64,000 nt of DNA from Diplosphaera chodatii (Eukaryota > Chlorophyta > Trebouxiophyceae > Prasiolales > Stichococcaceae): assembly GCA_032358165.1 (NCBI GenBank), contig JAALGY010000038.1:868001-932000 (forward strand), given 5' to 3'. The notes below the pieces were generated by a model. The model was not told the origin of the DNA. It searched no databases and saw only the letters and a list, made by a program, of their open reading frames with translations. Numbering within the stretch: position 1 is the first letter of the stretch; every line of letters starts with the position of its first letter. Made by a program: the position numbers and the translations under genes. Positions 47,562 to 59,150 of the stretch are shown piece by piece.

Positions 47562-47812
47562 GCTTGCAGGTGTGCTGCAGCTGCTGCAAGTGCGGTGCAA
47601 AACGTATCCAGGCTCACCGGGCGCTGCTGGACGCCACTCTCTGCCTCAGGATGTCAGGGGAAGCACAGGGGGCGTGATAAGGGATCAGCATACGTGGCCC
47701 CGATGAGGTTCTGGCCACTCGCGAAGCCAGACTGATCTACGGTACTCGTGCCTGTCCATGCAGCGTAGCAGCACGGGCGCACACCCCTCAACTCAGCAAG
47801 CACATCCCCGCG
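47562..47812. promoter_or_regulatory. Bidirectional promoter region, GYD1 / SGAT
   Basis: Only 251 bp separate the outward-facing ATGs of glycolate dehydrogenase and serine-glyoxylate aminotransferase. No TATA box is obvious. Shared cis-control of both genes is inferred from the spacing. Confidence 0.5.
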
Positions 47813-50369
47813 ATGCTTCGGCAGGCGGCAGGCCGCCGTGGGGGCCTGTTGAGCCTGTTGTCCAGAGCCGGGTTGAGCAACGGCGAAGCCTGCGCATGCA
47901 GCGCCACACAGCTCACCAGCGCGCAGGTGCGCAGTGTCAGCAACGCGTTTGCGGGTTTTGCATGGTGCACGATCGTCGTATGCGGCTCTGGACGCACATC
48001 GCATTGCATGAGGCCACAGATCGCTGGAGCAGCTGGAGCAGCCTTCAGCACGTGTTGTGCTGGCGTGCAGGAGGCCTGCGGCAGCAGCGCGCAACTTAGG
48101 ACAGCGGTGACATACGCTGGCTCTGCAGACTTTAAGTATGTCCCGCCGGGGCGCAACCACTTGTTCGTGCCGGGTGAGGCACCTGCCGCTTGCTCCGTCC
48201 GTTGTGGCAGCGATCGATGCCATGCATGACGCACGCGGAGAGCAGACAGACACACAGCACCATGGACAGCCATGGCACATCGCCTGGTGACCACAGGCCC
48301 TGTCAACATCCACGACCGGGTTCAGCGGGCAATGGCGGTGCCGTCACTCAACCACCGGGACCCGTGGTTCGCCGACTTCTTCATCAAGGTGCTTGAGGAT
48401 GTGAAGGTCATCTTCAACACCTCCGACGTGGCGCCGAGCTCCAAGATCACGCCGTTCATCTTCCCCGGCACGGGCACTGGCTGCTGGGAGTCAGCGCTGC
48501 AGAACACGCTGTCACCAGGCGACAAAATCGTCACTTTCCGCTACGGCATGTTCTCCAAGCTCTGGGTACGTGTGGCTTGAAACGTTGCACGGTCACGATG
48601 GCTATGCATGGCTCTGGAATAGTTCTGGACCAGTGTGCTGTGCATCATGTGGTAACCCTGATTGACAATGCATGTGATGCATGTGTGTAGGTGGACATGA
48701 TGGAAGAGCTGGGCCTGGAGGTGAAGGTGATCGACTCACGGTGGGGCGAGGGTGCCAACGAGGAGAAGCTGGCGCAGGCTTTGAAGGTGAGGGTTGGCAG
48801 TGTCATGCAGCACCCGCGGCAGACTGTATGTGACCATCCACCTTTTGAAAGATGGTGAGCCACACACCTACCCTTTGAGACCGCTGTTCGTGATGCACGC
48901 GTAGGCAGATCCAGGTATCAAGGCTGTTGCCGTGGTACACAATGAGACTGCCACGGGCGTCACCAGCGATATTCCCCGCATCCGGCAGACCATGGATGAT
49001 GCGGGCTCAGACGCCCTGCTGCTGGTAAGGCTGAGACGATGCCATGTCAGTGGTGGTCTGACACAGCCTCAGGCGGATTGCTCACGGTTGCAGCTGCTTG
49101 CAGGTCGATGGTGTGTCATCGATTGGCGCGCTGCCATTCGAGATGGACAAATGGCGAGTGGACGTCGCTGTCACCGGCTCCCAGAAGGCGCTCTCGCTGC
49201 CGACGGGCCTTGGTGTCATGGCAGCGTCAGAGAAGGTGTGCATACCCGAGACACTGCATGTCTGTGCGGACTGCTGTGCAGCGTGAAGTGGAGTGCTCAG
49301 CACAGAGCATGTAGTGGCTGCCTCAATGCACCTGACTGTGTGCACATCACCATGTCCCTGCTTGTGATGCAGGCGCTGGAGGCGCGCAAGAGTGCCAAGA
49401 TGCTGCGCAAGTACTTTGACTGGGACTGGCAGCTGGGCCAGAATGCATCCGGCGGCGTGCCCTACACCCCATCCATCCCGCTGCTCTTTGGCCTGCGCGA
49501 GTCACTGGACCTGCTTACAGACGAGGGCATTGCTCAGGTCGTGGCACGCCACCAACGGTGAGCCATGCTGAGTTTCTGCAGGGCCCCGTACCGATATGCT
49601 GCCTGCGCAGCATCAACTGCCAGTAGCACTCCCCGAAACACTGTTGCCTGCGCTTTGGGCTGCCTGCATACAGCTGATAATCGGTCCGATCTGGAACTGT
49701 AGGCTGGCAGAGGGCACCCGCCGCGCCGTTGCTGGCTGGGGCCTGGAGCTGCTGTGCAAAGAGAAGCGGTGGAAGAGCGACAGTCTGACTGTGGTGGAGG
49801 TGCCGTCCTCAGTCAACGCCGACGACATCGTGCTCAACGCATACTCGCGATACAACCTGTCACTGGGCGTCGGCCTCGCCAAGGTGTCTTGAAGGCTACA
49901 TACGGAGTGCATCTGCACTCAAACCTGTGCTGTGACGTCAGACAGCAGCCAGCCCGACCCCAGCTGATCATTGACGCTTGCGCTGCGCGCACAGGTTGCA
50001 GGAAAGGTGTTCCGCATCGGACACCTTGGCAACAGCGATGAGGTGATGATGCTGGGGGCGATTGCGGGCGCAGAGATGGCGCTGATAGATGCGGGCTACA
50101 CCAACTTCACACCCGGCGCCGGTGTCGGGGAGGCCGTCAAGTACTGGCAGGTGAGCCATACAGTCTTTGCTACTGTACAGCGGCACGAATGCACAGAGTG
50201 CAACCCGTGCAATCACTATGCGAGCAGAGTGTTCACCAGAACCTGGACACCATCTGCCTGCTTCTGATGGCGGCCTGCACTGATGTATTGCGATATCAAT
50301 GCCCATTTACTTCATGCCGTGCAGTCCACCGCCAAGTCCATCCGCGGCCGGGAGCTCACAACCAAGTAG
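47813..50369 (+). CDS. SGAT: Serine-glyoxylate aminotransferase, mitochondrial
   Basis: A PLP enzyme converting L-serine + glyoxylate to hydroxypyruvate + glycine. The ATG at 47813 gives a mitochondrial presequence (MLRQAAGRRGGLLSLLSRAG). Conserved blocks: YVPPGRNHLFVPG | PVNIHDRV, ITPFIFPGTGTGCWESALQN, LSPGDKIVTFRYGMFSKLW, VVHNETATGVTSDIPRIRQT, VDGVSSIGALPFEMDKWRVD, VAVTGSQKALSLPTGLGVMA (PLP Lys in GSQKAL), GGVPYTPSIPLLFGLRESLD, YNLSLGVGLAK and VAGKVFRIGHLGNSDEVMML. It matches the plant photorespiratory AGT1/SGAT subgroup, not the AGXT type of the neighbouring AGT. The end is STAKSIRGRELTTK, without the C-terminal SRI signal of plant peroxisomal SGAT. About nine exons. The first intron (47927-48070, 144 nt) has no in-frame stop. 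Its product feeds HPR1, the next gene. Confidence 0.92.
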
Positions 50370-50832
50370 ACCTCAGCAAAATGGGAGAGCACGGTCAGAA
50401 TCAGAGTTGCAAAGGCAGGGTATGCAGATGCTGGGCCGCACATTGTTTGCACTGCTATCACAGCTGACGGTTGCAATTCCTGCGTGCGTTGCACCCAGCG
50501 TGGCTTGCGAAGCGCTGGCTGCATGCAGGCAAGCCCAAGCAACGATCGGTATCAATGTTCAGGCCAGACACCCAGGTCATGTCCTTGTGTTTCATGTTAT
50601 CTCTGCTGTAAACTGTCGTACCTGCCTCTACCATCCAGCTTCCCTCTAATCGAGTGCCGGAGCAGAGCAAATGATTGGTTGAGATCAGGGCTCACCCCGT
50701 GCAAAATTCCTCTGTGCGGCTTGTTGCACGCTCATTGTATACTCACGTTGGTAGTGTACTCACACACACAACCTGACCATCCAGACAGTTGTTGACAGCA
50801 GACCAGGCAAATTGTGAGCAGGTGGCTAGGTG
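50370..50832. promoter_or_regulatory. Intergenic region SGAT - HPR1
   Basis: About 460 bp between tandem plus-strand genes. It should hold the SGAT 3' UTR and the HPR1 promoter. No coding frame, RNA gene or repeat is evident. Confidence 0.4.
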
Positions 50833-53081
50833 ATGGCCCTCCTGCGGAGTGCTCTGCTCGGACTCCGCAGCAAGGCAGCGCCGGCTCGCCTGTGCACCAG
50901 CATCCGTGCTATGGCTTCGGAAGCCGGCGATCTGCCTGTTCAGGTGTGCTGCCCCACCATGATCAAGCTGTGTTTGGATGCCGCAAGCCGCATGCATGCA
51001 GCGAGTTCGTGTCGCTCTGTTGTGGTCAGGTGCACAATGAGGGCGGCCAGAAGCGGGTGCTGGTGACAAAGAATCTGCCAGGCGAGCGGTGGCTGAAGCT
51101 GCTCACATCAAGCGACTGCCGCGTGGAGGTGTGCACGTCGGAAAAGACCATCCTCAGCAACGATGACATCAAGAAGCTGATCGGCGACAAGTGCGACGGC
51201 GTCATCGGCCAGCTGACAGAGGTGAGTAATGCAGAGATGGAGCAAAGCTGATTGGTGCCGCTCACATGGACCTTGGGCTCAGCGGGCTGAAGGAGCAGCT
51301 TGCTGCAGGGATGGAATGCCGATCTGTTCGAGCCGCTGAAGGCGGCGGGCGGCAAAGCGTACAGCAACTATGCAGTCGGCTACAACAACGTTGACGTGCC
51401 ATCTGCAACCGAGCGGGGCATTGCTGTGGGCAATACACCAGGTGACATGCCATATGCCACACCCTTTGTTGAGCGGCGTCAGCGGCACATTTGATGAGAA
51501 CAGTCCTGAACTCTCCTGCTTGCGTGCTATCGATGTCGATCTCACCGATGTCGCTGCATCTGCATAGGTGTGCTGACAGAGACCACGGCAGAGCTTGCAC
51601 TAGCGCTGACGTTCGCAGCGGCACGGCGAGTGGTGGAGGGTGACAAGTTCATGCGGGCTGGGCAGTACAAGGGCTGGCTGCCGAACCTATTCGTCGGTGA
51701 GTTCTACTTGCAAGGTGTCATGCACGTGCAGCGTGCAATATTAGTCACGCTGATCACTTGAGCTCTGGCACCTAGCAACCATGATGATACTCTCTTTGCA
51801 ACAGGCAACCTGCTGCAGCGTAAGACAGTGGGCATCATCGGTGCTGGCAGGATCGGGACAGCATATGCACGCATGATGATGGAGGTGGGCAATCCCACCA
51901 CCAGTTCAAAGCAACTGGGACTGCTGGTCGCACAAGCAGCCCACACGACATGCATGTGAACTCTGAGATTGTATTCTGCACCCGATGCAACTACATGGTT
52001 CGCACGCTGAATGCAACCGACGAACCGCACGCGCACAGGGCCACAAGTGCGACGTGGTATACTATGACGTGATGCCCAACTCGCGGCTGGAGGAGTACAG
52101 CAAGGAGTACAGCCGGTTGCTGGAGTCGCATGGCGAGGAGCCGATCTCCGCGCGGCGCCTCGACACCGTCGAGGATGTGCTGAAGCAGTCAGACGTGAGT
52201 CTGTGGTCTACATGTCAGCATTTCACCGCCCCAAAAGCTTGCTTGTCGCTTGTTGGCCCTTCGATCCACACCAGCAGCGACCTTAGCACTGCATCCAACG
52301 ATTTCTGACCACACAGCTGGCAGCATGTTCGCCGCAGGTCGTCAGCCTGCACTGCGCGCTGGACGAGAAGACGAAGCACCTGATCAACAAGGAGCGGCTG
52401 GGGCTGATGAAGGAGGACGCGGTGCTGGTCAACGCCGCGCGGGGGCCCGTCATCGACGAGGTCGCGCTGGTGGAGCACCTCAAGGCCAACCCCAACTTCA
52501 GGTGCGCAGCTTGGGACGCTTTGTGTCTTACCTCAGAGAGTACCTAGCATGCTCTGTTCTGTGTGGGGACCTGCGGTGTTGTCCGCTACCCTATCGTCTG
52601 GTTTTGGCAACAAAAGTCATCTTGGCCTTGACATGCGGGATCAAAAGCAGCCCCGCGAACGATGTCCCTTGGTTCCCTGCAGGGTGGGCCTGGACGTGTT
52701 CGAGGACGAGCCGGACACAAAGCCGGGGCTGCTCGACTGCGAGAACGCGGTGGTGGTGCCCCACATCGCCTCCGCCTCCTTCTGGACGCGCGCCGGCATG
52801 GTGCACTTGCGCCTATTGCCAAGTCCCTACACTAACGCGATGCATCTGACAGTGGCCAACGCAGCGAGCACCTGGAGATGGCCTGATGGTTCTGCACGCA
52901 GGCGACGCTGGCAGCGGCCAACGTGGCGAGCGTGCTGAAGAAGTGCCCGGTGTCCACCAGCCCGGACGTGCTCGCCTGGGTGGACGGCGAGTATAGTGCC
53001 ATCCCCAAGGCGGCGCCCAGCATCGTGAATGCCAAGGACCTGGGGCTGGAAACGCAATCTGGAGGTGGCAGCGCATACTGA
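50833..53081 (+). CDS. HPR1: Hydroxypyruvate reductase, mitochondrial
   Basis: NAD(P)H-dependent reduction of hydroxypyruvate to D-glycerate. The ATG at 50833 gives [23 protein letters not shown], a mitochondrial presequence. Exon 1 ends at 50943 and exon 2 is about 51030-51220. The protein follows plant HPR1: [100 protein letters not shown] (Rossmann loop), [20 protein letters not shown] and [40 protein letters not shown] holds the catalytic Arg, [20 protein letters not shown] the Glu, and [17 protein letters not shown] the His. The end is [12 protein letters not shown], with no SKL-type peroxisomal signal. About nine exons. It uses the hydroxypyruvate made by SGAT just upstream. Confidence 0.93.
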
Positions 53082-53444
53082 AGCTCGGCACACAAACGGC
53101 AGTGATGTGGCTAGGGAGCACAGAATTGACATGTGGACACCAACTGGGACTCGGAATGGTTTACAGTGCGAAACTGCATCTGCTGGGACATACCACGAAT
53201 GCTGTTGTAGTTTCCCGGACGTACTTGCAGATGTTGCAAGGCATACAGTGTACAACATAAAGGCACAGCGTGTTTCCCTGGAACAAATTCCACGGGCTCC
53301 TCTTCATGGTGTGTTCCCTCTCTACTTCAGCCGACTTTGCAAGTCATAGCATACACCATGATCATAGCACTTTGAAGTGCAATCTATATTGGCATGCTGA
53401 GGTTTGACCCTTCAGTTCCAATGATGCTGTTCTTGCTGTGGCAG

Positions 53445-55841
53445 CTATGCCAAGCCCACATCCGTGCGCAGCTGCTGCCACCAGGCCGACCACTCGGCAG
53501 GCTGTGTGCCTTCAGGGTGCCGCACCGCAGCAGTGTCAAGGATCTGGCGCCGTGCTGCGGGGTGGCCCGCCGCCAGCAGTGCCAGGCACTTTCGGGCCGC
53601 ACCCTGGCACGGGCCCGTGAACTCCAGGCTCTGCATCTGCATGAGTGCCTGGATGCCACCTGCTGCAATCACCTGCAGACGCACACGCTCTGCAGGCGTA
53701 ACTGCTGGATACAAGGTGCAGTGCAGATGTCTCCACACTGGGAGGTGCAGGAGATAACCTGTCTGCAAACATGGTACACTCGGGAAGCAGCCGGCTTTCG
53801 CCCATGTAAAGAATGTGGCATACCACACCTGCTGCTGCAGGGCTGGGCTGTCGGTGTTGCAGAGGTTGACGACTGCTATGGACACGTCGACCAGAGGGCT
53901 ATGTGACGGCAGCATGGCTGCAAAGTCCACCAGCGATGCCAGCACCGCAGACTCCCCCAGCAGCGCAGCATGATACCGCCCCTGAAACCGTGTCAGCATC
54001 GAGAGCGTGGTGCTGGCCTGGTGCTGTGCCTCCTGCGGTGTATGGGTCAGCCATGGCCGTCAGTTGAGCCTCCCTGAGCTGGGCTGCTTGTGAGAAGGAC
54101 ATGGCCAGCGACACCCTCCTACGATCGCCTTCCTGCCATGTTTTGTGCATGACAACAGACGGCACCTTGCTGGGGCTGTGGAGCAGGCTGGTGAGCGACG
54201 TGACGGCGCCGCCATCGAGCAGCTGCCACCGCACACCCTGCCGCAGGCCATCTTGCCGCACTGGGTCCTGCATTGCAATGGCAAGGTGCACCCTTGACAC
54301 GCAACCCGAGGGCTACAGTCCACAGTCTGTGAGTGAGGACTTTGCGTGTTCAACCGGTCGTGCAGAAGCTGCCCACTGCATGGTCTAACACAGTTGCTAT
54401 GCAGTCAGCAAGAGGCACGTTCCTCATTCTACTTACGTGGGTGCGCAGCTCATGGCGAATGAGCAGCGTCAGCATGCCACAGCAGCGTCCCTGGATGACC
54501 CAGCTGGTGCCAGGCTGTAGCAGCGGCACCAGAGCCTGCACCATGTGCATGGCCTAGCTGACAAACGTCTCGCAGATCCCTATCAGCAGTGTTCCCACAA
54601 GAGACTTTGACTGTCTACTGCACACACCGTGCCTTGCATATGCTTGCCACAGCAGCAGATCTGCTGCCAGCAGGCATGATGCCAACAGCCCACCTGCGCG
54701 ACGTCAGACTGGGCCGCTGCCTGTGCAGCTCGGTCTGCAGCGTTGGTTACAGCGTTGCTCCGCGTCCAGGTGCCCAGCAGTGACAGCAGCGCGGTGGTGG
54801 CCAGATACTGCAACTCCGGGTGCTGCAACAGCCGCAGCACCACCGCTAGGCCGCCCTCCTCGCAGAAGCTGCGGGTGTAGGACAGCAGTGTGCAAAAAGT
54901 TGACAATCCCTTTCACTGACATGACTTGCCGGCCAGCTTTGCGACACAGGTAGTGCGCTCTCCTGTTTGCAAGTGCATGCAAACCAGCTGCAGGGCTGAA
55001 GGGCGCACTTGATATGCAAATTCTGTTATGAGCTAGCTGCAAGCTTGACCTGCTGAGTGTGGCATGTCTCACCTGTCGCGTACGTTCGACTGCAGCGGCA
55101 TGTTGTAGCCAAGCGACATGAGCGTCTGCTTGGCAAGGTTGACTGCCGTGGCTGCCTCATGCTCATCCCACAGCGCAGCTGCTTGCGGGTCGTAGCGCTC
55201 TGCATTCTGCAGGCTCGTCAGCATGTCTGCCACCGTCCAGCTGCTGGCCGGCGTGGCGCTGGATATGGCTGCTGCCGCTGCCTGTAATGGACCAGAGCAC
55301 AATGCTTGTTACTCAGCACCAATGCACCAGGACAAGCACAAAAGCACGATTCTGGATGCCATGCATGAAACCATTATGCACAGTCCGGCACAAACACCAC
55401 GTACATGTCTGCCGGGTGCGAACGCTCGAGAGCATATTGTATTCGTGACATGTCTGCTGGGCAGCGTGCGCCAACAACAGCTGGGCTGCAGCTGCCCTTG
55501 ATATGTTGGCTGGCATCGCCACAGGCCGCTTTGCATCGTGAGAGTGACAGACTGAACGTCAGGTGTGCAACATCGATGCGGCTGTGCGCAGGGCAACCGT
55601 TACACTGACGGTTTGAATCACGCAGGTGTGCACTTACTAGGTTGTGGGTTGTATTGACAAGCTGATCCCTGTAACTACTTGGTGATGATACGCTCGAAGT
55701 GCGAGGCAATGCAGCACCGCAGGCGTAACAACGCACAGGCCTTGGCAGCTCACTTGTGAAATCAATGTTGCTCAAACCTCGTCTTGCACGTGCGGGCACG
55801 TGCACAGTGGCAGCTTTGGCATGCTTCCTGCTGCGATCCAT
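53445..55841 (-). CDS. Armadillo-repeat hypothetical protein
   Basis: The ATG at 55841 gives a basic N-terminus (MDRSRKHAKAATVHVPARAR), then LPRPVRCYACGAALPRTSS with a CxxC pair. Later exons read WTVADMLTSLQNAERYDPQA, FCEEGGLAVVLRLLQHPELQ with YLATTALLSLLGTW, LVPLLQPGTSWVIQGRCCGM, WQLLDGGAVTSLTSLLHSPS, and TLSMLTRFQGRYHAALLGES with DVSIAVVNLCNTDSPALQQQ. VRLQVIAAGGIQALMQMQSL comes near the end, and the protein ends QLRTDVGLA. The recurring 'GG(L/I)..L(L/M)..L' helices are armadillo-type, forming an alpha-solenoid for protein binding. The binding partner is unknown. About seven exons. Confidence 0.6.
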
Positions 55842-55931
55842 GATCGATCCTGGTCAATTTTCGCCAGCCTTGCATCATAAGGACAGCAGTGGTTGACAGT
55901 GCACTGGTGGGCAGGGCAAGGCAGGGCACCA

Positions 55932-56860
55932 TGGCTCAGTTGATAGGCTGCGTTCTGCCGCCCAGATGCATGCCCTTTGTGAGTCTGGCTCCTGGAGGTA
56001 CAGCCGCTGTGCAGCGGGATTCGCTACCAGCAAGCTGCAGCTCGGACACCTGCATGACTCCTGCAAGACTCACACACAACGCCACCGACAGCAGCTGCCA
56101 TGGGTTGCAGCGCCGCCACCGGACCACTTGCGCGGTGGCTGGTGTCTTGAGTCTACTGCGCAGCAGTCTTGATATGCTGCACACTTGAAGCAGCCACAAC
56201 TGTACTCACTTCACGCGGATAATGCTTGCAGGGGGCGTTGGGCTCAAAGGCCATGCAACAGTGGGCAGATTTGGCAACTGTCAATGGCGACGAGGCGTAT
56301 GTACCAGAGGAGGATCCGGTGTTTCAGGAGGACATCAACAGACTATGCAATGTTGGCCTGAAGGCGATGCTCCGGGACGAAAGTCGAGAAGTCAGCGAAT
56401 GGCAGGACGAGTTGAACAAGGTGTTTCCACACACCTCATGCTGATCAAGCGCTGTGTCAATGCGAATGCGGGGTTGTTTGTACGTTGCTGTCATGTGCTG
56501 ATGGTGCTTGTCACTATGCAGTACGGATCGCACTTTGGAGAGGAAGGCAACCGTGACGCTGCAATATTCATTTACACACTGTACCAGATGTCAGAACATA
56601 AGCTGCCCACAGGTGCGCCATGGCAAGCTGCAGCAAGGATGACCAAAGGAGCGTTATGATGCTGCATGCTAATTTTCTGACTCCCAAGATCAACCATTGG
56701 CGTGCTTGCTGCAGAGTCGTTGCAGCTCAGCGGCATGTACTTGCGCGCGTTCGAAAAGATCTTCAATGTATTGGAAGACAGCGGCTGGGCGCTCAAGAGA
56801 GGCGACGAATCGGATGGCAGCGATGATGATGAAGGGCTCCCATCATTGCCCGGAATGTGA
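55932..56860 (+). CDS. Small helical hypothetical protein
   Basis: A possible first exon from the ATG at 55932 (MAQLIGCVLPPRCMPF) ends at a GTGAGT donor. A strong exon after the acceptor near 56230 reads ALGSKAMQQWADLATVNGDE AYVPEEDPVFQEDINRLCNV...WQDELNK. Then come YGSHFGEEGNRDAAIFIYTL, and a last exon ESLQLSGMYLRAFEKIFNVL EDSGWALKRGDE with an acidic tail ending LPSLPGM (stop at 56858). The first exon is uncertain. No family is recognised. Confidence 0.45.
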
Positions 56861-56952
56861 TGGCAAACAGACTCTGACTGTCTTGCACTTAATAGGCTGA
56901 CACATAGTCAGCCTCGATGAAATTGATCAAAATATAGCTGTGAGCACTACCA

Positions 56953-59015
56953 TTAAACGCACTGTGTGAATCCCTTTGGAGTCTCAACGCAGCTGGTTGC
57001 GCCAATCGCATCCGCTGGTGGCTCTACACGACGCATGTCCATCGTGTACTCAAAGACAGCCTCCGGCTCTCGTCCCAAGACAACACCTGCGTTAGAGCAA
57101 GTTCACAAGGAGCACGTGCTACTGCAAAGTGGTGCGGACCAGGTCGCCAAGCAAAGCCATCCTTCAGGGCTACTGGAACAGACAACATGATCGGTCCTCA
57201 CCTGCCAGGTCATCACGTGGAGGGTAGTACACCTCTCGCTGCTTTGCGGTCACATGGTCTGCAGATACTCGTGTGAAAGTGGTCAAGTACTCAAACGAAC
57301 TCTCCTGCCCTGCTTGCGCCTGCAGGAGGAATTGAACAGCATCGGCATAGCTGATCGCTATGGCTGCGTGCATGTTGGTATCAAGGTATGTACGTCCAGT
57401 CTTCATCGCGTTTGCAAACCCAAGTAACTGACACTTGCCTGCGAGTATGCCTCACGGGCACAGAAGCTGCCAGTGTCTGCTTCACCGCCGTCAATCAGGT
57501 CCGAAGCGACGTAGCTGCCCTTGAGCACTTCCAGCTGCAGCTGCACCAGCTGCGGAGCGCCACCAGCGGGCCCTGTGGAAGATACTTTGCTGGCTTTATT
57601 GGAAGGGAATGTCATCATTTTGCCCTAGACAGCATTATGGCACACATGCCTGACAACGGAATCTTCTGTTGACCGACATGAGCTGGGAGTCCTGTTGACC
57701 TGTAAACAGCATTTTCTGGGTGGCAGGGTCCCGCGTGTCGTACACAGCGTCAGTGACCACCTCATACCTGCACCTCCGTGTCAGCAAGGCCGTTCAGTAA
57801 CCTTGCGAATGCTGCGCTGTACCTCTGGAAAACAGCATCGTCTGTGCGCTATCTCACTAACTGTGCAAGATTCCTCAGTCATGGCAACTCACCCGCCATG
57901 CGCATTGGCAGCCTGCGTGACATTGAATGCCCTGCAAGCCGCAGAGCAGACATCAGCGACATTGTTTAGGGATCTATGACTCAAGTTGTGCAGTGCGGGG
58001 CATCTGTAAATGCAGTCAGCCTGTACCTATCGGCGATTATGGCATCCTGTGGCATCTGACCCACGTTCATGCGAAAGCTGTTCTCAAATGTGTCGGGCAG
58101 CGTGGAATAATAACGCTGAGTGAAGGCCACAGTGTCTCCGGGCTTTACAAGCCGGCCTGATGCCTGCAGTTCCACATGACAAATTGCCCGTTTCAGTGAG
58201 CATGATTGTCACGTTGAGCAAGGCAAGGCTGGAAGCCTGCAGATCAACAAGCAGCCCCTGGCAGAGCAGTGTATATAACATGGTGAACAGCAGGCACCTG
58301 CATGCTGTGCACCGCCAAGAGCGGAGCGCCCGCCAAGACTGGGTTGCCAACATACTTTTCTGTGACCCTCCACTCCCCGAAAAGCCACTGCATGATGCAA
58401 TTGCCATCATGAAGCTGCCGCCCCACCAACATGCTGATGAGGCGTAGCACTGTTGTCATAGTGAAATACATCAAGGCTGCAAGCACGGCCACCTGGGGAT
58501 AGTATATCTGCTGCTTGAGCAGCTGCGGGCCAGTCAGCTGCTCACGCAACAAGGCGGGGCTCATCGCCACACGCTCACATACATCCTCTGCCGCCCCAGC
58601 CTTCCGCGCTGCCACACGCATGACAATGTGCTTAGCAGGTCGCTGAGCGAAGAGGCTCAGCATCGAGGGTGGCTCTAAACAGCAGAAGCAATCGCTGAAC
58701 TCTGACACGCTGCGAGTTACCTGACTGCAGCCACAGATACTGCCCGCCAATTGCGGCAGCAGCAGCCATGGCCCCCTGTGCAACAACAGACCGCCTGCTG
58801 GGCCGAGGGCCAACATCACTCGAGGCCGCGCCATGCGCTGCCGCTGATTCCGATGCTGAATTGCTCTTCTGTGTGTCCCCATGGTGTTGCTGTGGCTCCT
58901 GGTCATCTGCTGACTTCGCGACCGGGCGCCACTGTGAACGGCGATGCCAGGCTGGCCTTTGCTTGTGAGCACACCTGCACTGCGGCGGCAGCCGTGACAG
59001 CGCAAGTTCAAACAT
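56953..59015 (-). CDS. Thylakoid lumen protein, DUF6816-like
   Basis: The ATG at 59015 (MFELALSRLPPQCRCAHKQR) opens a plastid transit peptide. RPSRRSVVAQGAMAAAAAIG follows: a twin-arginine motif before a short hydrophobic stretch, as in Tat-imported lumen proteins. Later exons give MLSLFAQRPAKHIVMRVAAR, QIYYPQ | WLFGEWRVTEKYVGNPVLAG, GRLVKPGDTVAFTQRYYSTL, IIADR | AFNVTQAANAHG, YEVVTDAVYDTRDPATQKML and LQLEVLKGSYVASDLIDGGE. They continue with VSADHVTAKQREVYYPPRDD, then GVVLGREPEAVFEYTMDMRR and a tail to the stop at 56953. 'YYP.W..G.W.VT' and 'ADRAFN' fit the cyanobacterial/plastid DUF6816 family as I remember it. Its biochemical role is unknown. About nine exons, joined in phase where checked. 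Confidence 0.6.
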
Positions 59016-59150
59016 TGAGCTGCTGTTGGCTGCGGCGGAAGGTCAGTGCTTTGCCTCTTGCTGCAGTGCTCGCCAGTTGGCAATTGCGCGCTGGACCGCC
59101 CTATCAGCAGCCTGCTGAGTCTTGCTATCCCAGCGTTCCCGACCCTGCGT

